A DNA stretch of 33,367 bases from Gammaproteobacteria bacterium (GCA_018812595.1 JAHJDF010000025.1:1-33367), one strand, 5' to 3'; shown: positions 7,042-17,550, counted from the first letter of the stretch. The notes: a model not told the origin generated them from the letters alone. Made by a program: numbers and translations.

Positions 7042-8670
7042 ATGAACAAACAAATTTTGGATGTTGTAAAAGCAGTTTCTTACGAAATGGATGTATCGAA
7101 AGAAGTGATCTTCTTAGCGATCGAAGCCGCATTAGAACTTGCGACGAAGAAACGGCATTTAGCTAACATTGATGTGAAGGTGTCCATTGATCGTGATACA
7201 GGGCATTACGCAACTTATCGTCGATGGACCGTAGTAGATGAACAGGACGAAGCCATCGAATTTAATCCAGAGATTCATTTCACTTTGAAAGATGCCTCTC
7301 AAAAAATTGAAGAAAAAAAATGTTTAGAAGTTCAGACCGAAACACGAATCAAACATCGTGAAGATGAAGAGGACACTCAACCAGAAGAAGAAACTGTGCA
7401 TTGTTGGTTTTTATGTGCATCAGAAAGCGTTGCCTGTTTTGATTTGGAAGAAGCAAAAAAGAGAGGGTATGAACCGACGTTGACAGATCAACTTTTAGAA
7501 GAAATTCCATCCATTGATTTTGGACGCATTGCTGCGCAGACAGCAAAACAAGTTATTATTCAAAAAGTGAGAGAAGCAAAACGCGCCAAAATGGTAGACG
7601 CTTATCGTTCTCAAATTGGTAAATTGATTAATGGCTCTGTGAAAAAGACAGGACGAGAAGGCGTCTTTTTAGATTTAGGAGACAATGCCGAAGTCTTTAT
7701 TCCTCGCGAAGAGATGTTGCCCAATGATTCTGTGCGCATGGGCGATCGTCTTCGAGCCTATTTGTCTAGAATCAAAGTCGATGCGCGTGGTCCTCAATTA
7801 TTAGCCAGTCGTACAGAAAACGAGATGTTGCACGAACTTCTGCGCATCGAAGTGCCGGAAGTGGGAGAGGAAACCATCGAGGTAAAGGCTGTTGCTCGTG
7901 ATCCTGGGTTGCGTGCAAAAGTGGCGGTCAAAACGAATGATGGGCGAATTGATCCCATTGGCGCATGCGTTGGTATGCGAGGTTCTCGTGTGCAAGCTAT
8001 TTCGAATGAATTAGCTGGCGAACGTGTCGATATTATTTTGTGGGACGACAATCCGGCACAGCTCGTGATTAATGCGATGGCTCCTGCGGAAGTGGCGTCG
8101 ATCGTCATGGATGAAGATACTCATGCGATGGATATTGCAGTGAATGAAGATCAGTTGTCTCAAGCAATTGGCAGAGGCGGTCAAAACGTTCGATTAGCAA
8201 GCGCATTAACCGGTTGGACCTTAAATGTGATGTCTACCAAAGAAGCAGAAGAGAAGAGTCAAGAGGAGTCCAATCAATTGCAGAAGATGTTTATGGACCG
8301 TTTGGATCTTGATGAAGATGTTGCAGAAATTTTGGTGAGAGAAGGGTTTACGACTTTAGAAGAAGTAGCGTATGTCCCCGTGCAAGAATTTTTGAATATC
8401 GAAGAATTTGATGAAGAAATCGTGGAAGCATTGCGTGAACGGGCGAAGGAAAAAATTAGTGAAGAAGACAGCCAAGCGCATCCCAGCGATGATTTGGTAA
8501 ATATGAAAGGCATGGATCAAGCTCTCGCACATGTATTGGCCTCCCATGGTATTAAGACGATGGAAGATTTGGCAGAACAATCCATTGACGAATTGATGGA
8601 AATTGAAGGCATGACGAAAGAGAAGGCGGGCAATTTGATTATGACGGCAAGAGAACCATGGTTTAAATAG
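7042..8670 (+). CDS. nusA: transcription termination/antitermination factor NusA
   Basis: Binds RNA polymerase and nascent RNA to modulate pausing, termination and antitermination. The 542-residue product is longer than E. coli NusA (495). Order: N-terminal polymerase-binding domain, S1 ([21 protein letters not shown]), two KH domains ([14 protein letters not shown] and [13 protein letters not shown]), then two acidic C-terminal repeats (about 415-475 and 490-540) ending AREPWFK. The extra length is in the N-terminal domain: between VVDE (about 65-68) and [10 protein letters not shown] (about 160) there are some 92 residues where E. coli has about 34. The extra part is Glu-rich, includes [13 protein letters not shown], and is in frame. 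Start: two ATGs at 7039 and 7042; the second aligns with MNKEIL of E. coli and is better spaced from TGAGG. Confidence 0.96.
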   Translation: MNKQILDVVKAVSYEMDVSKEVIFLAIEAALELATKKRHLANIDVKVSIDRDTGHYATYRRWTVVDEQDEAIEFNPEIHFTLKDASQKIEEKKCLEVQTETRIKHREDEEDTQPEEETVHCWFLCASESVACFDLEEAKKRGYEPTLTDQLLEEIPSIDFGRIAAQTAKQVIIQKVREAKRAKMVDAYRSQIGKLINGSVKKTGREGVFLDLGDNAEVFIPREEMLPNDSVRMGDRLRAYLSRIKVDARGPQLLASRTENEMLHELLRIEVPEVGEETIEVKAVARDPGLRAKVAVKTNDGRIDPIGACVGMRGSRVQAISNELAGERVDIILWDDNPAQLVINAMAPAEVASIVMDEDTHAMDIAVNEDQLSQAIGRGGQNVRLASALTGWTLNVMSTKEAEEKSQEESNQLQKMFMDRLDLDEDVAEILVREGFTTLEEVAYVPVQEFLNIEEFDEEIVEALRERAKEKISEEDSQAHPSDDLVNMKGMDQALAHVLASHGIKTMEDLAEQSIDELMEIEGMTKEKAGNLIMTAREPWFK

Positions 8671-8740
8671 GGAGTAGACGCGGTCATTAGCACGGAATCT
8701 TCGGGCGATCACATGTCTGTCGTATATATAACTGATATAA

Positions 8741-8769
8741 CTGGATTCCTGCCGAAGCTAGGAATGACA
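8741..8769. repeat. dRS3-like palindromic repeat between nusA and infB
   Basis: CTGGATTCCTGCCGAAGCTAGG then AATGACA. The arms ATTCCTGC/GCTAGGAAT are partly degenerate. It widens the nusA-infB gap to about 160 bp, whereas these genes usually lie close together. Confidence 0.7.
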
Positions 8770-8829
8770 GTAGGAGAAATTAAAGAACATACGAATATAT
8801 GAATTGAGTGTGTTCAGGAGGAAAATTTT

Positions 8830-11424
8830 ATGGCAGCAAAAATGACAGTGATTGAATTTGCAAAACAGTTAAACCTTTCGGTTGATGAACTGTTAGAACA
8901 TTTTCATGCAGCCAACATGCGTGTTAAAGATGCCGAACAAGAGATTTCTGCTCAACAACAGAAAAAAATCGTGACGTATTTGGAAGGATTAAAAAAAACC
9001 GAGCCCAAGAAAATGGTGACTGCTAAAACAGTTGTTCAACCTAAAACGGATCAAACGGACAACCCAGTTGCAAAAAAAGAAGCCAAGTTAAGTTTGAAAA
9101 AAGAAGCTCCTGAAACAGAACCGAAAAAAATCACACTAAAACGTAAAACACTTAGCAAATTAAAAGTGACGGGGTCGCAAAGCGGAAGCCAAAAGACTGT
9201 TAATGTTGAAGTGCGTAAAAAACATACCTATATCAAACGTAGTGTTATTTTGGAGCAAGAACGAAAAGATCGAGAACGTATCGCAGCAACACATGCAGAA
9301 GAAAAGAAGCTAGTTCAAGAAGCTCAATGGGTGGAAGAAAAACCAGTCGTCGAGAAGCCGGAAACAGTGGTGACAGAAGCTCCAACTGTTGTGCCTGAGC
9401 AGAAAACAGCTGTTGTAGAAAAGAAGCACGAAAAGGAAGAGAAAGGGCGAAAAGTAGATACGGAAGATGAGCTTGAGAAAGCGAAAAAGAAAGCAAAAGC
9501 AAAACAAATTACTAAAGAGCGTGCACAGAAGAGAATCGATGTCCGTTCGATTGATCTAACAGAGGAAGAAGAAGAGCGACCTCTATCTTTTGGATTTCGT
9601 AAAAAGACTTATAAGCCAACTGTTACGAAAATCAAAAAACATGTTTTTGAAAAACCTACTGAGCCGATCGTTAAAGAAGTATCAATCCCCGAAATCATTA
9701 CCGTTGCTGAATTGGCGCAACGTATGTCTGTTAAGGCAGCCGCTGTTGTTAAGGAGTTGATGAAGTTAGGAATCATGGCAACGATCAATCAATCGATCGA
9801 TCAAGATACGGCCGAAATTGTTGTCACAGAAATGGGGCATAAGCCCGCTTTATTAAGCTCAAATGCTTTTGAAGAAGCCGCTTTGGCTGAGACAGAAGAG
9901 GAAGGAGAGGCAACGTCTCGAGCACCTGTTGTAACCATTATGGGGCATGTCGATCACGGGAAGACTTCTCTTTTGGATTACATTCGTCGCACGAAAGTGG
10001 CGGTTGGGGAAGCGGGAGGTATCACGCAACATATTGGTGCTTATCACGTTGAAACCAAGAAGGGTATTGTTACTTTTCTTGATACTCCCGGGCATGAGGC
10101 ATTTACAGCGATGCGTGCGCGAGGAGCACAAGTGACAGATATTGTGGTGCTGATTGTTGCAGCAGACGATGGGGTGATGCCTCAGACCATCGAAGCTATT
10201 GAACACGCGAAAGCAGCCAATGTGCCAATGATTGTGGCAGTGAATAAAATTGATAAGCCGGATGCTGATCCTGAGAAAGTGAAAACCGAATTGACGAAGT
10301 ACGGAGTGGTGCCTGAAGAATGGGGTGGAGAATCCATGTTTGTTGCTATTTCCGCCAAGCAAGGAACAGGCGTGGATCTGTTGCTTGATGCCATTTTATT
10401 ACAAGCAGAGATGTTGGAATTAAAAGCAGTCAGTGAAGGCGTTGCTCACGGGATTGTCATTGAATCTCGTTTGGACAAAGGCTTAGGGCCTATCGCGTCG
10501 ATCTTGGTGCAGAAAGGCACCTTACATAAAGGTGATATTGTGTTGGCCGGAGATCAGTTTGGGCATGCAAGAGCATTGTTAAATGAATTAGGACATAGAA
10601 TTGAAGAGGCGGGCCCTTCGATTCCCGTGGAATTGTTAGGTTTGTCAGGGCTTCCAAATGCTGGCGATGAATTCGTGGTGTTACGTGATGAACGAAAAGC
10701 ACGTGAAGTCGCTTTGTTTAGACAAAACAAACACCGTACGGTTCGCCTCGAAAATGAAAATGCGACAGTGAGTTTGGATAACTTGTTCGAAGGTTTAGGA
10801 AAAGGCGAAGTCAGTACTTTGAACATTGTTTTAAAAGCAGATGTTCAAGGGTCCGTGGAAGCATTAAGAGAAGCGTTGGTGAAATTGTCGACGGATGATG
10901 TGAAAGTAAAAATCATTTCAAGCGGTGTTGGTGGAATTACGGATTCCGATGTGAATTTAGCGATCGCTTCGAAAGCCGTCATTATTGGATTCAACGTCAG
11001 AGCGGCCACTTCGGCAAAACAGTTGATCGAAGCAAACGGTGTTGATGTGCACTATCACAGCATTATTTACGATGTCATTGATGTTGTGAAACGCGCACTG
11101 AGTGGGTTGCTCTTGCCTGAGATCAAAGAACAAATCATTGGTTTGGCAGAAGTTCGGGATGTCTTCCATTCTCCAAAATTTGGAGACATTGCTGGTTGTA
11201 TGGTGATCGAAGGTGTCGTGAAGCGAAATCGTCCGATTCGCGTTTTGCGTGATCAAGTAGTGATTTACAAAGGAGAGTTAGAGTCATTGCGTCGATTTAA
11301 AGAAGATGCCAATGAAGTTCGTAATGGTATGGAGTGCGGTATCGGTGTCAAAAACTACAACGATGTCAGGGTGGGGGATCAAATAGAAGTCTTTGAAATG
11401 ATCGAGGTTGCTCGAACTTTGTAA
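8830..11424 (+). CDS. infB: translation initiation factor IF-2
   Basis: GTPase that brings fMet-tRNA to the 30S subunit and promotes subunit joining. 864 residues (890 in E. coli). An IF2N domain (residues 1-52) is followed by a long Lys/Glu-rich linker (about 55-285), a second N-domain-like region (about 286-345), and the G domain with GHVDHGKT (about 372-379), DTPGHEAF and NKIDKPDAD, then domains II-IV. The ATG at 8830 has an ideal AGGAGG eight bases upstream. All GTPase motifs are intact. Confidence 0.97.
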   Translation: MAAKMTVIEFAKQLNLSVDELLEHFHAANMRVKDAEQEISAQQQKKIVTYLEGLKKTEPKKMVTAKTVVQPKTDQTDNPVAKKEAKLSLKKEAPETEPKKITLKRKTLSKLKVTGSQSGSQKTVNVEVRKKHTYIKRSVILEQERKDRERIAATHAEEKKLVQEAQWVEEKPVVEKPETVVTEAPTVVPEQKTAVVEKKHEKEEKGRKVDTEDELEKAKKKAKAKQITKERAQKRIDVRSIDLTEEEEERPLSFGFRKKTYKPTVTKIKKHVFEKPTEPIVKEVSIPEIITVAELAQRMSVKAAAVVKELMKLGIMATINQSIDQDTAEIVVTEMGHKPALLSSNAFEEAALAETEEEGEATSRAPVVTIMGHVDHGKTSLLDYIRRTKVAVGEAGGITQHIGAYHVETKKGIVTFLDTPGHEAFTAMRARGAQVTDIVVLIVAADDGVMPQTIEAIEHAKAANVPMIVAVNKIDKPDADPEKVKTELTKYGVVPEEWGGESMFVAISAKQGTGVDLLLDAILLQAEMLELKAVSEGVAHGIVIESRLDKGLGPIASILVQKGTLHKGDIVLAGDQFGHARALLNELGHRIEEAGPSIPVELLGLSGLPNAGDEFVVLRDERKAREVALFRQNKHRTVRLENENATVSLDNLFEGLGKGEVSTLNIVLKADVQGSVEALREALVKLSTDDVKVKIISSGVGGITDSDVNLAIASKAVIIGFNVRAATSAKQLIEANGVDVHYHSIIYDVIDVVKRALSGLLLPEIKEQIIGLAEVRDVFHSPKFGDIAGCMVIEGVVKRNRPIRVLRDQVVIYKGELESLRRFKEDANEVRNGMECGIGVKNYNDVRVGDQIEVFEMIEVARTL

Positions 11425-11435
11425 GGCATAACGTG

Positions 11436-11804
11436 ATGGTAAAAGAGTACAAACGTATACAACGCATCGAATCGGTCATGAAAAGTGCACTGAGCGTTTT
11501 GATTCATAATCGATATGAGCAATGGCGAGACCAAGTGATTTCTATTACGCGAATTAAGGTCAGCCCCGATTTATCTTATACAAAGGTCTATATTTCTTTG
11601 CTTTCTGACCAGGACCCTCAGCCGTTGGTACATTTTTTGAACGAAGAAGCTAAGACCTTACGTTATTTGTTAGCGCAAGAGATGAAATTACGAAAAATGC
11701 CTGAACTTCATTTTTATTTTGATGACTCTGTGCAAAACAGTGAGCGCATGGTGGAACTGCTTACAGATGTTGAAGAGTCTTTAGACAAAGAAAAGTCCTT
11801 GTGA
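11436..11804 (+). CDS. rbfA: ribosome-binding factor A
   Basis: Small KH-fold protein that binds immature 30S subunits and is needed for 16S 5'-end processing. 122 residues. The conserved core PDLSYTKVYISLL and the helix LRYLLAQEMKLRKMPELHFYFDDS are visible. Start: GTG at 11433 and ATG at 11436 are adjacent; ATG aligns with the MAKEF start of E. coli RbfA. It follows infB after 11 bp and is co-transcribed. truB, the usual next gene, is absent: the gap to rpsO is only 78 bp. Confidence 0.93.
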   Translation: MVKEYKRIQRIESVMKSALSVLIHNRYEQWRDQVISITRIKVSPDLSYTKVYISLLSDQDPQPLVHFLNEEAKTLRYLLAQEMKLRKMPELHFYFDDSVQNSERMVELLTDVEESLDKEKSL

Positions 11805-11826
11805 GGCATATTTTGGATGGTAGAAT
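11799..11826 (+). promoter_or_regulatory. rpsO promoter
   Basis: -35 TTGTGA (11799-11804, overlapping the rbfA stop), 16-base spacer, -10 TAGAAT (11821-11826), then CCGCGCGC, a GC-rich discriminator typical of growth-rate-controlled promoters. It drives rpsO about 50 bp downstream and sits where truB would begin. Confidence 0.6.
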
Positions 11827-11882
11827 CCGCGCGCTTTAAAAAGGGCAGAAAAATTTTTAGCTGAAATGTAAAGAGGTATGAA

Positions 11883-12155
11883 ATGCGAGCGTCTGTAAAA
11901 GAAAGACAAAAAATTATAGCGGAGTATCAAAAATCTGAAGGAGATACCGGTTCTGTTGAGGTACAGGTTGCTTTATTGACTAATGAAATTAGTGGGTTAA
12001 CTGCGCATATGCAGTCTAATAAAAAAGATTTCCATTCACTTCGAGGGTTGATGGCGAAAGTGAATCGTTCCCGTCGATTACTCAAATATCTAAAACGCAC
12101 AGATAGAGATCGTTACGAAACGTTGATTGAGCGTCTCAATTTAAAAGATGTTTAA
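11883..12155 (+). CDS. rpsO: 30S ribosomal protein S15
   Basis: Primary 16S-binding protein of the 30S platform. 90 residues (89 in E. coli) with the family core DTGSVEVQVALLT, KKDFHSLRGLMAKVNRSRRL and LKYLKRTDRDRY. E. coli has SRRG where this has SLRG. The ATG at 11883 is preceded by AAAGAGG. Its order before pnp is standard. Confidence 0.97.
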   Translation: MRASVKERQKIIAEYQKSEGDTGSVEVQVALLTNEISGLTAHMQSNKKDFHSLRGLMAKVNRSRRLLKYLKRTDRDRYETLIERLNLKDV

Positions 12156-12253
12156 TGCTTCTATTTATCTCTTCTCATTTATTGTTCTTCAATTTTCTCG
12201 GGATTATTTTTCTGCTCCCTTCTTTTCATCTTTTCAATATAGGAATTTAAATT
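12156..12253 (+). promoter_or_regulatory. pyrimidine-rich, G-poor rpsO-pnp spacer, possible Rho site
   Basis: The 98-base spacer is strongly rich in T and C (for example CTTCTATTTATCTCTTCTC) and has very few G. There is no strong hairpin, although E. coli has an RNase III-cut stem here that controls pnp. C-over-G bias with repeated YC steps is what Rho loading sites look like. The function is inferred. Confidence 0.35.
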
Positions 12254-14359
12254 GTGAATATTTGTAAAAAAGTTTTTCAATACGGGGGACATACGGTCAC
12301 CTTGGAGACGGGCAGAATCGCTAAACAAGCAAATGCTGCGGTATTAGTGGATATGGACGGAACAACCGTTTTAGTGACGGCTGTGTGTGCGAAAAAAGCA
12401 GTTGAAGGGAGAGACTTTTTCCCTCTCACTGTGAATTATCAAGAAAAAGCTTATGCCTTTGGGCGCATTCCAGGAGGGTTTAACAAACGAGAAGGACGTC
12501 CTACGGAGCGGGAAACTTTATTGTCGCGTTTGATCGATCGTCCGATTAGGCCTTTGTTCCCTGAAGGTTTTTTTAATGATGTTCAAGTGATTGCGACAGC
12601 TGTCTCCATTAATCCTGAAATTGATACTGACATTCCAGCTCTGTTGGGAGCGTCTGCTGCTTTAATGTTGTCGGGCATTCCTTTTCACGGTCCTATTGGA
12701 GCTGCTCGTATTGGATTTAAAGAAGATAGCTTTATTTTGAATCCGACAACTGGGCAACTCAAAACATCCGAACTGGATTTGGTTGTTGCAGGTACGGAAC
12801 AAGGCGTCTTGATGGTTGAATCCGAAGCCAAAATGTTACCGGAAGCCGTGATGTTAGAAGCGGTTTGGTTTGGTCATCAGGAAATGCAAATAGCGATTCA
12901 AGCGATTAAAGATCTTGTCGAAGAGGCAGGACGTGCTAGCGGAAATTGGGCAATCAAAGAAGACAATGCTGTTCTCGATCAAAATATTGAAAAGTTAGCG
13001 AAAGAAGAATTAACCGCCGCTTTTCAAATCGCCGATAAATTACAGCGCGCAGAAAAAATCGATGAAATAAAAACGAAATTGTTGGGCGCATTGCTGGTTG
13101 ATACAGAAGAAGGGCCATCGGAACACGATGTTAAAGCTTCTTTTGAAAAACTAAGTAAACACATTGTGCGTGATCGTATTTTACAAAGTCATCCTCGTAT
13201 TGATGGGCGTGACACACGCACGGTCAGACCTTTAGATATTCAAGTCGGTGTATTACCCAGAGTGCATGGTTCTGCATTGTTTACTCGAGGAGAAACGCAA
13301 GCGTTAGTCGTGACAACATTGGGTGTAGAAAGAGATGCGCAGATGGTGGAAGGCTTGGAAGGCGATTATAGAGATCGCTTTTTATTACATTACAACTTCC
13401 CTCCTTATGCGGTCGGAGAAACAGCTCCTTTAGGCAGTGTGAAACGTCGCGAAATTGGTCACGGTCGTTTAGCGAAACGTGCTGTACAAGCCGTGTTACC
13501 AGAAGATGCGGACTTCCCTTATGTGTTGCGTATTGTGTCTGAAATTACAGAATCAAACGGTTCCAGTTCCATGGCTACTGTCTGTGGGTCCAGTTTGTCT
13601 TTGATGGATGCGGGCGTGCCTATTAAAGCGCCTGTGGCAGGCATCGCGATGGGTTTGATTAAAGAAGAAAATAAATTTGCCATTTTGACAGATATCTTGG
13701 GAGATGAAGATCATTTGGGCGATATGGACTTCAAAGTAGCAGGAACCGCAGAAGGCGTTACTGCTTTGCAGATGGATATCAAGATTGCAAGCATTACAAA
13801 ATTCATCATGCAAAAAGCATTGGAACAAGCGAAAGAAGGCCGTTTGCATATATTGAAGCACATGAATGATGTGATTATGACTGCTCGTACAGAGTTATCG
13901 CCGCATGCCCCAGTGATTCAAACCATGCAGGTGTTGCCTGAAAAAGTACGCGAAGTAATCGGAAAGGGCGGCTCAACCATTCGTTCGATTATTGAGCAAA
14001 CAGGCGCTTCTATTGATATTGATGATTCTGGTTTGGTGCGCATTGCTGCGCCGTCTCAAGAAGCCTGTGAACAAGCAAAACAGCGGATTGAAGGAATCGT
14101 TGCAGAAGCTGAAATAGGTAGAATTTACGAAGGCAAGGTTAATAAGATTTTGGAATTTGGCGCGTTCGTTAACATTTTGCCAGGCAAAGATGGGTTCTTG
14201 CACATTTCACAATTGAGTGAACAACGTATTGAGCGTGTGACCGATGTGTTGTCTGAAGGCCAAACTGTTTCAGTGAAAGTCGTTGAAATTGATCGCCAAG
14301 GTCGTATCCGACTCACCATGAAACCATCCTTGATGGCCCAAGAAGCCGTTGTTGAATAA
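12254..14359 (+). CDS. pnp: polyribonucleotide nucleotidyltransferase (PNPase)
   Basis: Phosphorolytic 3'-5' exoribonuclease and part of the RNA degradosome. 701 residues (711 in E. coli). Two RNase PH domains (about 5-215 and 310-545) flank a helical linker. They are followed by KH ([20 protein letters not shown], about 565-615) and S1 ([20 protein letters not shown], about 620-690). Starts with GTG at 12254 behind AGGAA. All domains are present. It ends in AQEAVVE; the gene is followed by a palindromic repeat and a convergent gene. Confidence 0.97.
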   Translation: MNICKKVFQYGGHTVTLETGRIAKQANAAVLVDMDGTTVLVTAVCAKKAVEGRDFFPLTVNYQEKAYAFGRIPGGFNKREGRPTERETLLSRLIDRPIRPLFPEGFFNDVQVIATAVSINPEIDTDIPALLGASAALMLSGIPFHGPIGAARIGFKEDSFILNPTTGQLKTSELDLVVAGTEQGVLMVESEAKMLPEAVMLEAVWFGHQEMQIAIQAIKDLVEEAGRASGNWAIKEDNAVLDQNIEKLAKEELTAAFQIADKLQRAEKIDEIKTKLLGALLVDTEEGPSEHDVKASFEKLSKHIVRDRILQSHPRIDGRDTRTVRPLDIQVGVLPRVHGSALFTRGETQALVVTTLGVERDAQMVEGLEGDYRDRFLLHYNFPPYAVGETAPLGSVKRREIGHGRLAKRAVQAVLPEDADFPYVLRIVSEITESNGSSSMATVCGSSLSLMDAGVPIKAPVAGIAMGLIKEENKFAILTDILGDEDHLGDMDFKVAGTAEGVTALQMDIKIASITKFIMQKALEQAKEGRLHILKHMNDVIMTARTELSPHAPVIQTMQVLPEKVREVIGKGGSTIRSIIEQTGASIDIDDSGLVRIAAPSQEACEQAKQRIEGIVAEAEIGRIYEGKVNKILEFGAFVNILPGKDGFLHISQLSEQRIERVTDVLSEGQTVSVKVVEIDRQGRIRLTMKPSLMAQEAVVE

Positions 14360-14368
14360 TTTTATATA

Positions 14369-14412
14369 GTCATCCCCGCGAAAGCTAAGGATCTAGTACG
14401 CGGGGATGGCGA
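14369..14412. repeat. palindromic repeat between convergent pnp and hinT
   Basis: GTCATCCCCGCGAAAGC, then TAAGGATCTAGTACGC, then GGGGATGGCGAC. The ATCCCCGC and GCGGGGAT arms can pair around the middle. Position between two convergent genes suits a two-way terminator. Confidence 0.75.
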
Positions 14413-14419
14413 CAAAAAA

Positions 14420-14770
14420 TCATCCTGGCGGCCACAGTAGAGAGCGGCCTCCCAATAAGTGTAGATGAATGTGAAACACCATTTGTCCACCGTCTTGATT
14501 GCAATTAAGCAAAGTCCGATACCCTGATTCATTAATTTCAAATTTTTTCGCTAATTGAGCAGCCACATAAACCATATGCCCGACAAGTGTTTCTTCTTTT
14601 GGGGAAAGTTCGTTCAGTGTTGCAATGTGTTTTTTTGGAATGATTAATTTGTGAATGGGGGCTTTAGGATAAATATCGTCGAAAGCAATGACAAAATCGT
14701 CTTCATAAATGATGTTTGCTGGAATCTCTTTGTTCAGAATTTTGCAAAACAAACAATCTGGGTGCTCCAT
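14420..14770 (-). CDS. hinT: HIT-family nucleotide hydrolase (HinT-like)
   Basis: Purine nucleoside phosphoramidase of the histidine-triad family, usually a cytoplasmic dimer. 116 residues (119 in E. coli HinT). The N-terminus has CLFCKILNKEIPA, the middle has KAPIHKLIIPKKHI, and the active-site triad is HIHLHLLGG (H-x-H-x-H) near the C-terminus, followed by RSLLWPPG. The ATG at 14770 is preceded by AAGGAGAAAACA. Complete and ordinary; convergent with pnp. Confidence 0.93.
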   Translation of the reverse strand: MEHPDCLFCKILNKEIPANIIYEDDFVIAFDDIYPKAPIHKLIIPKKHIATLNELSPKEETLVGHMVYVAAQLAKKFEINESGYRTLLNCNQDGGQMVFHIHLHLLGGRSLLWPPG

Positions 14771-14908
14771 TGTTTTCTCCTTAATTCTTACATGGTGAAA
14801 CGGTGCCAGATCTTACGGTCGAGTAAAACTAGGATCTAGTTTTATAGTGTTATTTCGTAAGGCCGTCATTTTCAGTCTTTGCGCCGTTGTTACGGTCAAG
14901 GTCCGTTC

Positions 14909-14936
14909 TTGAGTAATTTCACTTAACTCATACAAT
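14909..14936 (+). promoter_or_regulatory. ppa promoter
   Basis: -35 TTGAGT (14909-14914), 16-base spacer, -10 TACAAT (14931-14936), then GCGC, about 30 bases before the ppa start. No other gene lies in 14771-14965. Confidence 0.6.
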
Positions 14937-14965
14937 GCGCAGCCCTTTTTTCGGAGGATGTGAGG

Positions 14966-15496
14966 ATGAGTATTAAGCAAGTGTTGCCCGGTCAAAATGT
15001 TCCTAATGAAATAAATGTAATTATTGAGATTCCTTCTCAAAGTGATCCCGTGAAATATGAATTTGATAAAGAGAGCGAGTTGTTGTTTGTCGATCGCTTT
15101 ATGAATACGAGCATGCGCTATCCCTGCAACTACGGTTATATCCCTCAGACGTTAGCTCAAGACAAAGATCCTTGTGATGTGCTGGTGCTGTGTCCTTTTT
15201 CTGTGATGAGCGGTGCGATTGTGCGTTGTCGTCCTGTGGGTGTGTTGGACATGGAAGATGAAGCAGGCCCAGACGAAAAATTATTAGCGGTTCCAGTGGA
15301 TGCTCTGACACCTATTTATTCGCACATTCATTCGATTGAAGACATTTCTCCTGTTGAAAAAAATGCGATCCAACATTTCTTTGCGCATTACAAAGATTTA
15401 GAACTCAACAAATGGGTCAAGATCAAAGGATGGTTGGACTACAACGAGGCCTGTCGTTTGATTTTGGAAGGCATCGAACGTTTTAAACAGGGGTAA
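14966..15496 (+). CDS. ppa: inorganic pyrophosphatase, soluble family I
   Basis: Hydrolyses pyrophosphate to drive biosynthesis. 176 residues, the same as E. coli. It has KYEFDKESELLFVDRF, MRYPCNYGYIPQTL and the metal-binding DKDPCDVLVL signature with its three Asp residues, then KWVKIKGWLDYNEA. ATG at 14966 is chosen because GGAGG lies eight bases upstream; a GTG at 14960 is in frame but too close to it. Confidence 0.96.
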   Translation: MSIKQVLPGQNVPNEINVIIEIPSQSDPVKYEFDKESELLFVDRFMNTSMRYPCNYGYIPQTLAQDKDPCDVLVLCPFSVMSGAIVRCRPVGVLDMEDEAGPDEKLLAVPVDALTPIYSHIHSIEDISPVEKNAIQHFFAHYKDLELNKWVKIKGWLDYNEACRLILEGIERFKQG

Positions 15497-15540
15497 AGTG
15501 AGGGAAGTCGGTCAGGCTTTCCCCTAAGAATTTAGGCAAT

Positions 15541-15569
15541 CTGGATTCCCACTTGCGCGGGAATGACGA
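15541..15569. repeat. dRS3-like palindromic repeat between ppa and potA
   Basis: CTGGATTCCCACTTGCGCGG then GAATGACGA. The ATTCCC...GGGAAT arms are intact with a near-palindromic centre. It probably separates ppa from the pot operon. Confidence 0.8.
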
Positions 15570-15596
15570 TGGAAACAATAAAGTAGGGGGGTGACA

Positions 15597-16691
15597 TTGA
15601 GCAAAAACATCATCGAAATCGCAGCAGTTGATAAATATTTTAAAGACCAACGTGTTTTGAACAGCATCAATTTAGATGTCAAAAGCGGTGAATTTTTAAC
15701 GCTTTTAGGTCCTTCCGGTTGTGGAAAAACTACCTTATTACGTCTTTTGGCTGGTTTTGAAACGTTAACCGGTGGCGTTATTGCTATCGATGGAAAGGAT
15801 ATGAGAAATACGCCGCCTGAAGAGCGGCATGTCCACATGGTTTTCCAGAGTTATGCGTTGTTTCCACATATGACGGTGTATGAAAACGTTGCCTTTGGTT
15901 TGCAATGCAAACATCTCCCTAAACAAGAAATTCATGAGCGAGTCTTGGGAGCTCTGTCGATGGTGAAGTTGGATGATCTAAAAGATAGAAAACCAGATCG
16001 ATTGAGTGGCGGACAGCAACAACGGGTTGCGATTGCGCGGGCTGTTATTAATAAGCCGTTGGTGTTGTTGCTAGATGAACCATTAAGTGCTTTGGATTAT
16101 AGCTTACGAAAGAGAATGCAAATCGAGCTAAAAGCGCTACAGAGAAAATTAGGGATTACTTTTATTTTAGTAACACACGATCAAGAAGAGGCGTTGTCGA
16201 TGTCTGATCGTGTTGTGGTAATGAATCATGGATGTATTGAACAAATTGGAACTCCTCGGGATGTTTATGAAGAACCGAAAACGTTATATGTCGCAAAATT
16301 TATTGGAGCGGCCAATATCTTTGAAACCACAGTGATTGAAGCGACAGAGGACACCATTCAGGTCTTTATCGAAGGGAAAAAATATCAATTAGATAATGAA
16401 GGGGAATTCAAAAAAGGACAGAACGTTTCTGTGATTGTGCGTCCAGAAGATTTGCATTCTTGGTATAACACAGAAGTTGATGACACAACAAACATGTTTG
16501 AAGCGAAAGTGGAACAAGTAATTTATAAAGGATCTACTGTTGATTTGATCTTAAAAACAAAGAGCGGAAAGCGTTTGTCGACGACGGAATTTTTTGATGA
16601 AGACGATGAAAACTTGGATTTTAAAAGAGGAGAAAATGTTTGGGTGGAATGGACGTTAGGCTGGGAGGTGGTATTGCCGCATGATGAATAA
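15597..16691 (+). CDS. potA: spermidine/putrescine ABC transporter ATP-binding protein
   Basis: Powers polyamine import with PotB, PotC and PotD at the inner membrane. Walker A is GPSGCGKTT, the signature is LSGGQQQRVAIARA, Walker B is VLLLDEPLSALD, the H-loop is THDQEE, and a C-terminal TOBE domain runs from about 240. TTG at 15597 is chosen because the purine run AGGGGGG (15585-15591) is correctly spaced from it; a GTG at 15591 is in frame but overlaps that run. It overlaps potB by 11 bp, pointing to coupled translation. Confidence 0.95.
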   Translation: MSKNIIEIAAVDKYFKDQRVLNSINLDVKSGEFLTLLGPSGCGKTTLLRLLAGFETLTGGVIAIDGKDMRNTPPEERHVHMVFQSYALFPHMTVYENVAFGLQCKHLPKQEIHERVLGALSMVKLDDLKDRKPDRLSGGQQQRVAIARAVINKPLVLLLDEPLSALDYSLRKRMQIELKALQRKLGITFILVTHDQEEALSMSDRVVVMNHGCIEQIGTPRDVYEEPKTLYVAKFIGAANIFETTVIEATEDTIQVFIEGKKYQLDNEGEFKKGQNVSVIVRPEDLHSWYNTEVDDTTNMFEAKVEQVIYKGSTVDLILKTKSGKRLSTTEFFDEDDENLDFKRGENVWVEWTLGWEVVLPHDE

Positions 16692-17535
16692 CCATTTGTT
16701 TAAGCGTTTTTCTGTTGGATTGCTGTTTCTATGGATCGGTCTTTTTGCTTTATTGCCTTTTGTGTTGGTGTGTCTTGCTAGCGTGCTTGAGAGCGGTGAT
16801 ACGAATATCTTTGTTTGGCATTTTACGTTCACTAATTATCTTCAATTGTTTCATCCCATTTATTTCAAGATTTTCGTTCGTTCTCTCTATTTATCGGTCG
16901 TGAGTTGTAGCTTTTGTTTCATGCTTGGATACCCCTTTGCATATATTTGTTCGCGTATGCCAAAAGCCGTAAAACCCGTTTTAATTTTTTTTCTAATGTT
17001 GCCGTTTTGGACAAGCACATTGATGCGCGTGTATTCCATTATTGTTTTGATTCGTGGAGAAGGATGGTTGAGCCATCTTTTAATGTGGTTGGGCTTGATT
17101 CATCAACCTTTGCATCTTTTATTTACGCAAACAGCTGTGTTGATTGGTTTGGTATACATCTCACTGCCTTTCATGATTTTGCCGTTGTATGCCAATTTGG
17201 AAAAATTTGACTGGCGTTTGCTCGATGCAGCACGCGATTTAGGCGCTGGTAAGCTTCGTATTTTGTTTCGCGTGGTGGTACCCATCACTAAACCCGGCAT
17301 TATTGCGGGAGTTATGTTGGTTCTCTTACCTGCCATGACCCTGTTTTACGTTCCAGATGTTTTAGGTGGAGCGAAGTCATTGTTGTTAGGGAACCTCATT
17401 AAAGATCAATTTTTCGAAGCACATAATTGGCCGTTTGGAGCCTCTATTAGCATGATTTTAACGATTTTGATGGGTGCCTTATTATTGTTCTATTGGAAAA
17501 ATTCCTCTGAAGAAAATAGGCAGGAATTGATATGA
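16681..17535 (+). CDS. potB: spermidine/putrescine ABC transporter permease PotB
   Basis: First inner-membrane permease of the polyamine importer. 284 residues and about six membrane helices, the first at 10-32. The EAA coupling loop (LLDAARDLGAGKLRILFRVV) that docks on PotA is at about 180-205. It starts inside the potA 3' end, at 16681 or the adjacent ATG at 16684, with GGAGG upstream at 16664. Confidence 0.95.
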   Translation: MMNNHLFKRFSVGLLFLWIGLFALLPFVLVCLASVLESGDTNIFVWHFTFTNYLQLFHPIYFKIFVRSLYLSVVSCSFCFMLGYPFAYICSRMPKAVKPVLIFFLMLPFWTSTLMRVYSIIVLIRGEGWLSHLLMWLGLIHQPLHLLFTQTAVLIGLVYISLPFMILPLYANLEKFDWRLLDAARDLGAGKLRILFRVVVPITKPGIIAGVMLVLLPAMTLFYVPDVLGGAKSLLLGNLIKDQFFEAHNWPFGASISMILTILMGALLLFYWKNSSEENRQELI

Positions 17536-17550
17536 GAGAACTATCCATTT

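Noticed and set aside
9859-10362. 167-residue frame antisense to infB
   Set aside because: It is a shadow of the IF-2 G domain: His/Asn/Arg-rich, with no start signals.
15502-15524. Terminator after ppa (GGGAAG...CTTTCCC)
   Set aside because: The arms pair imperfectly and no T-run follows.
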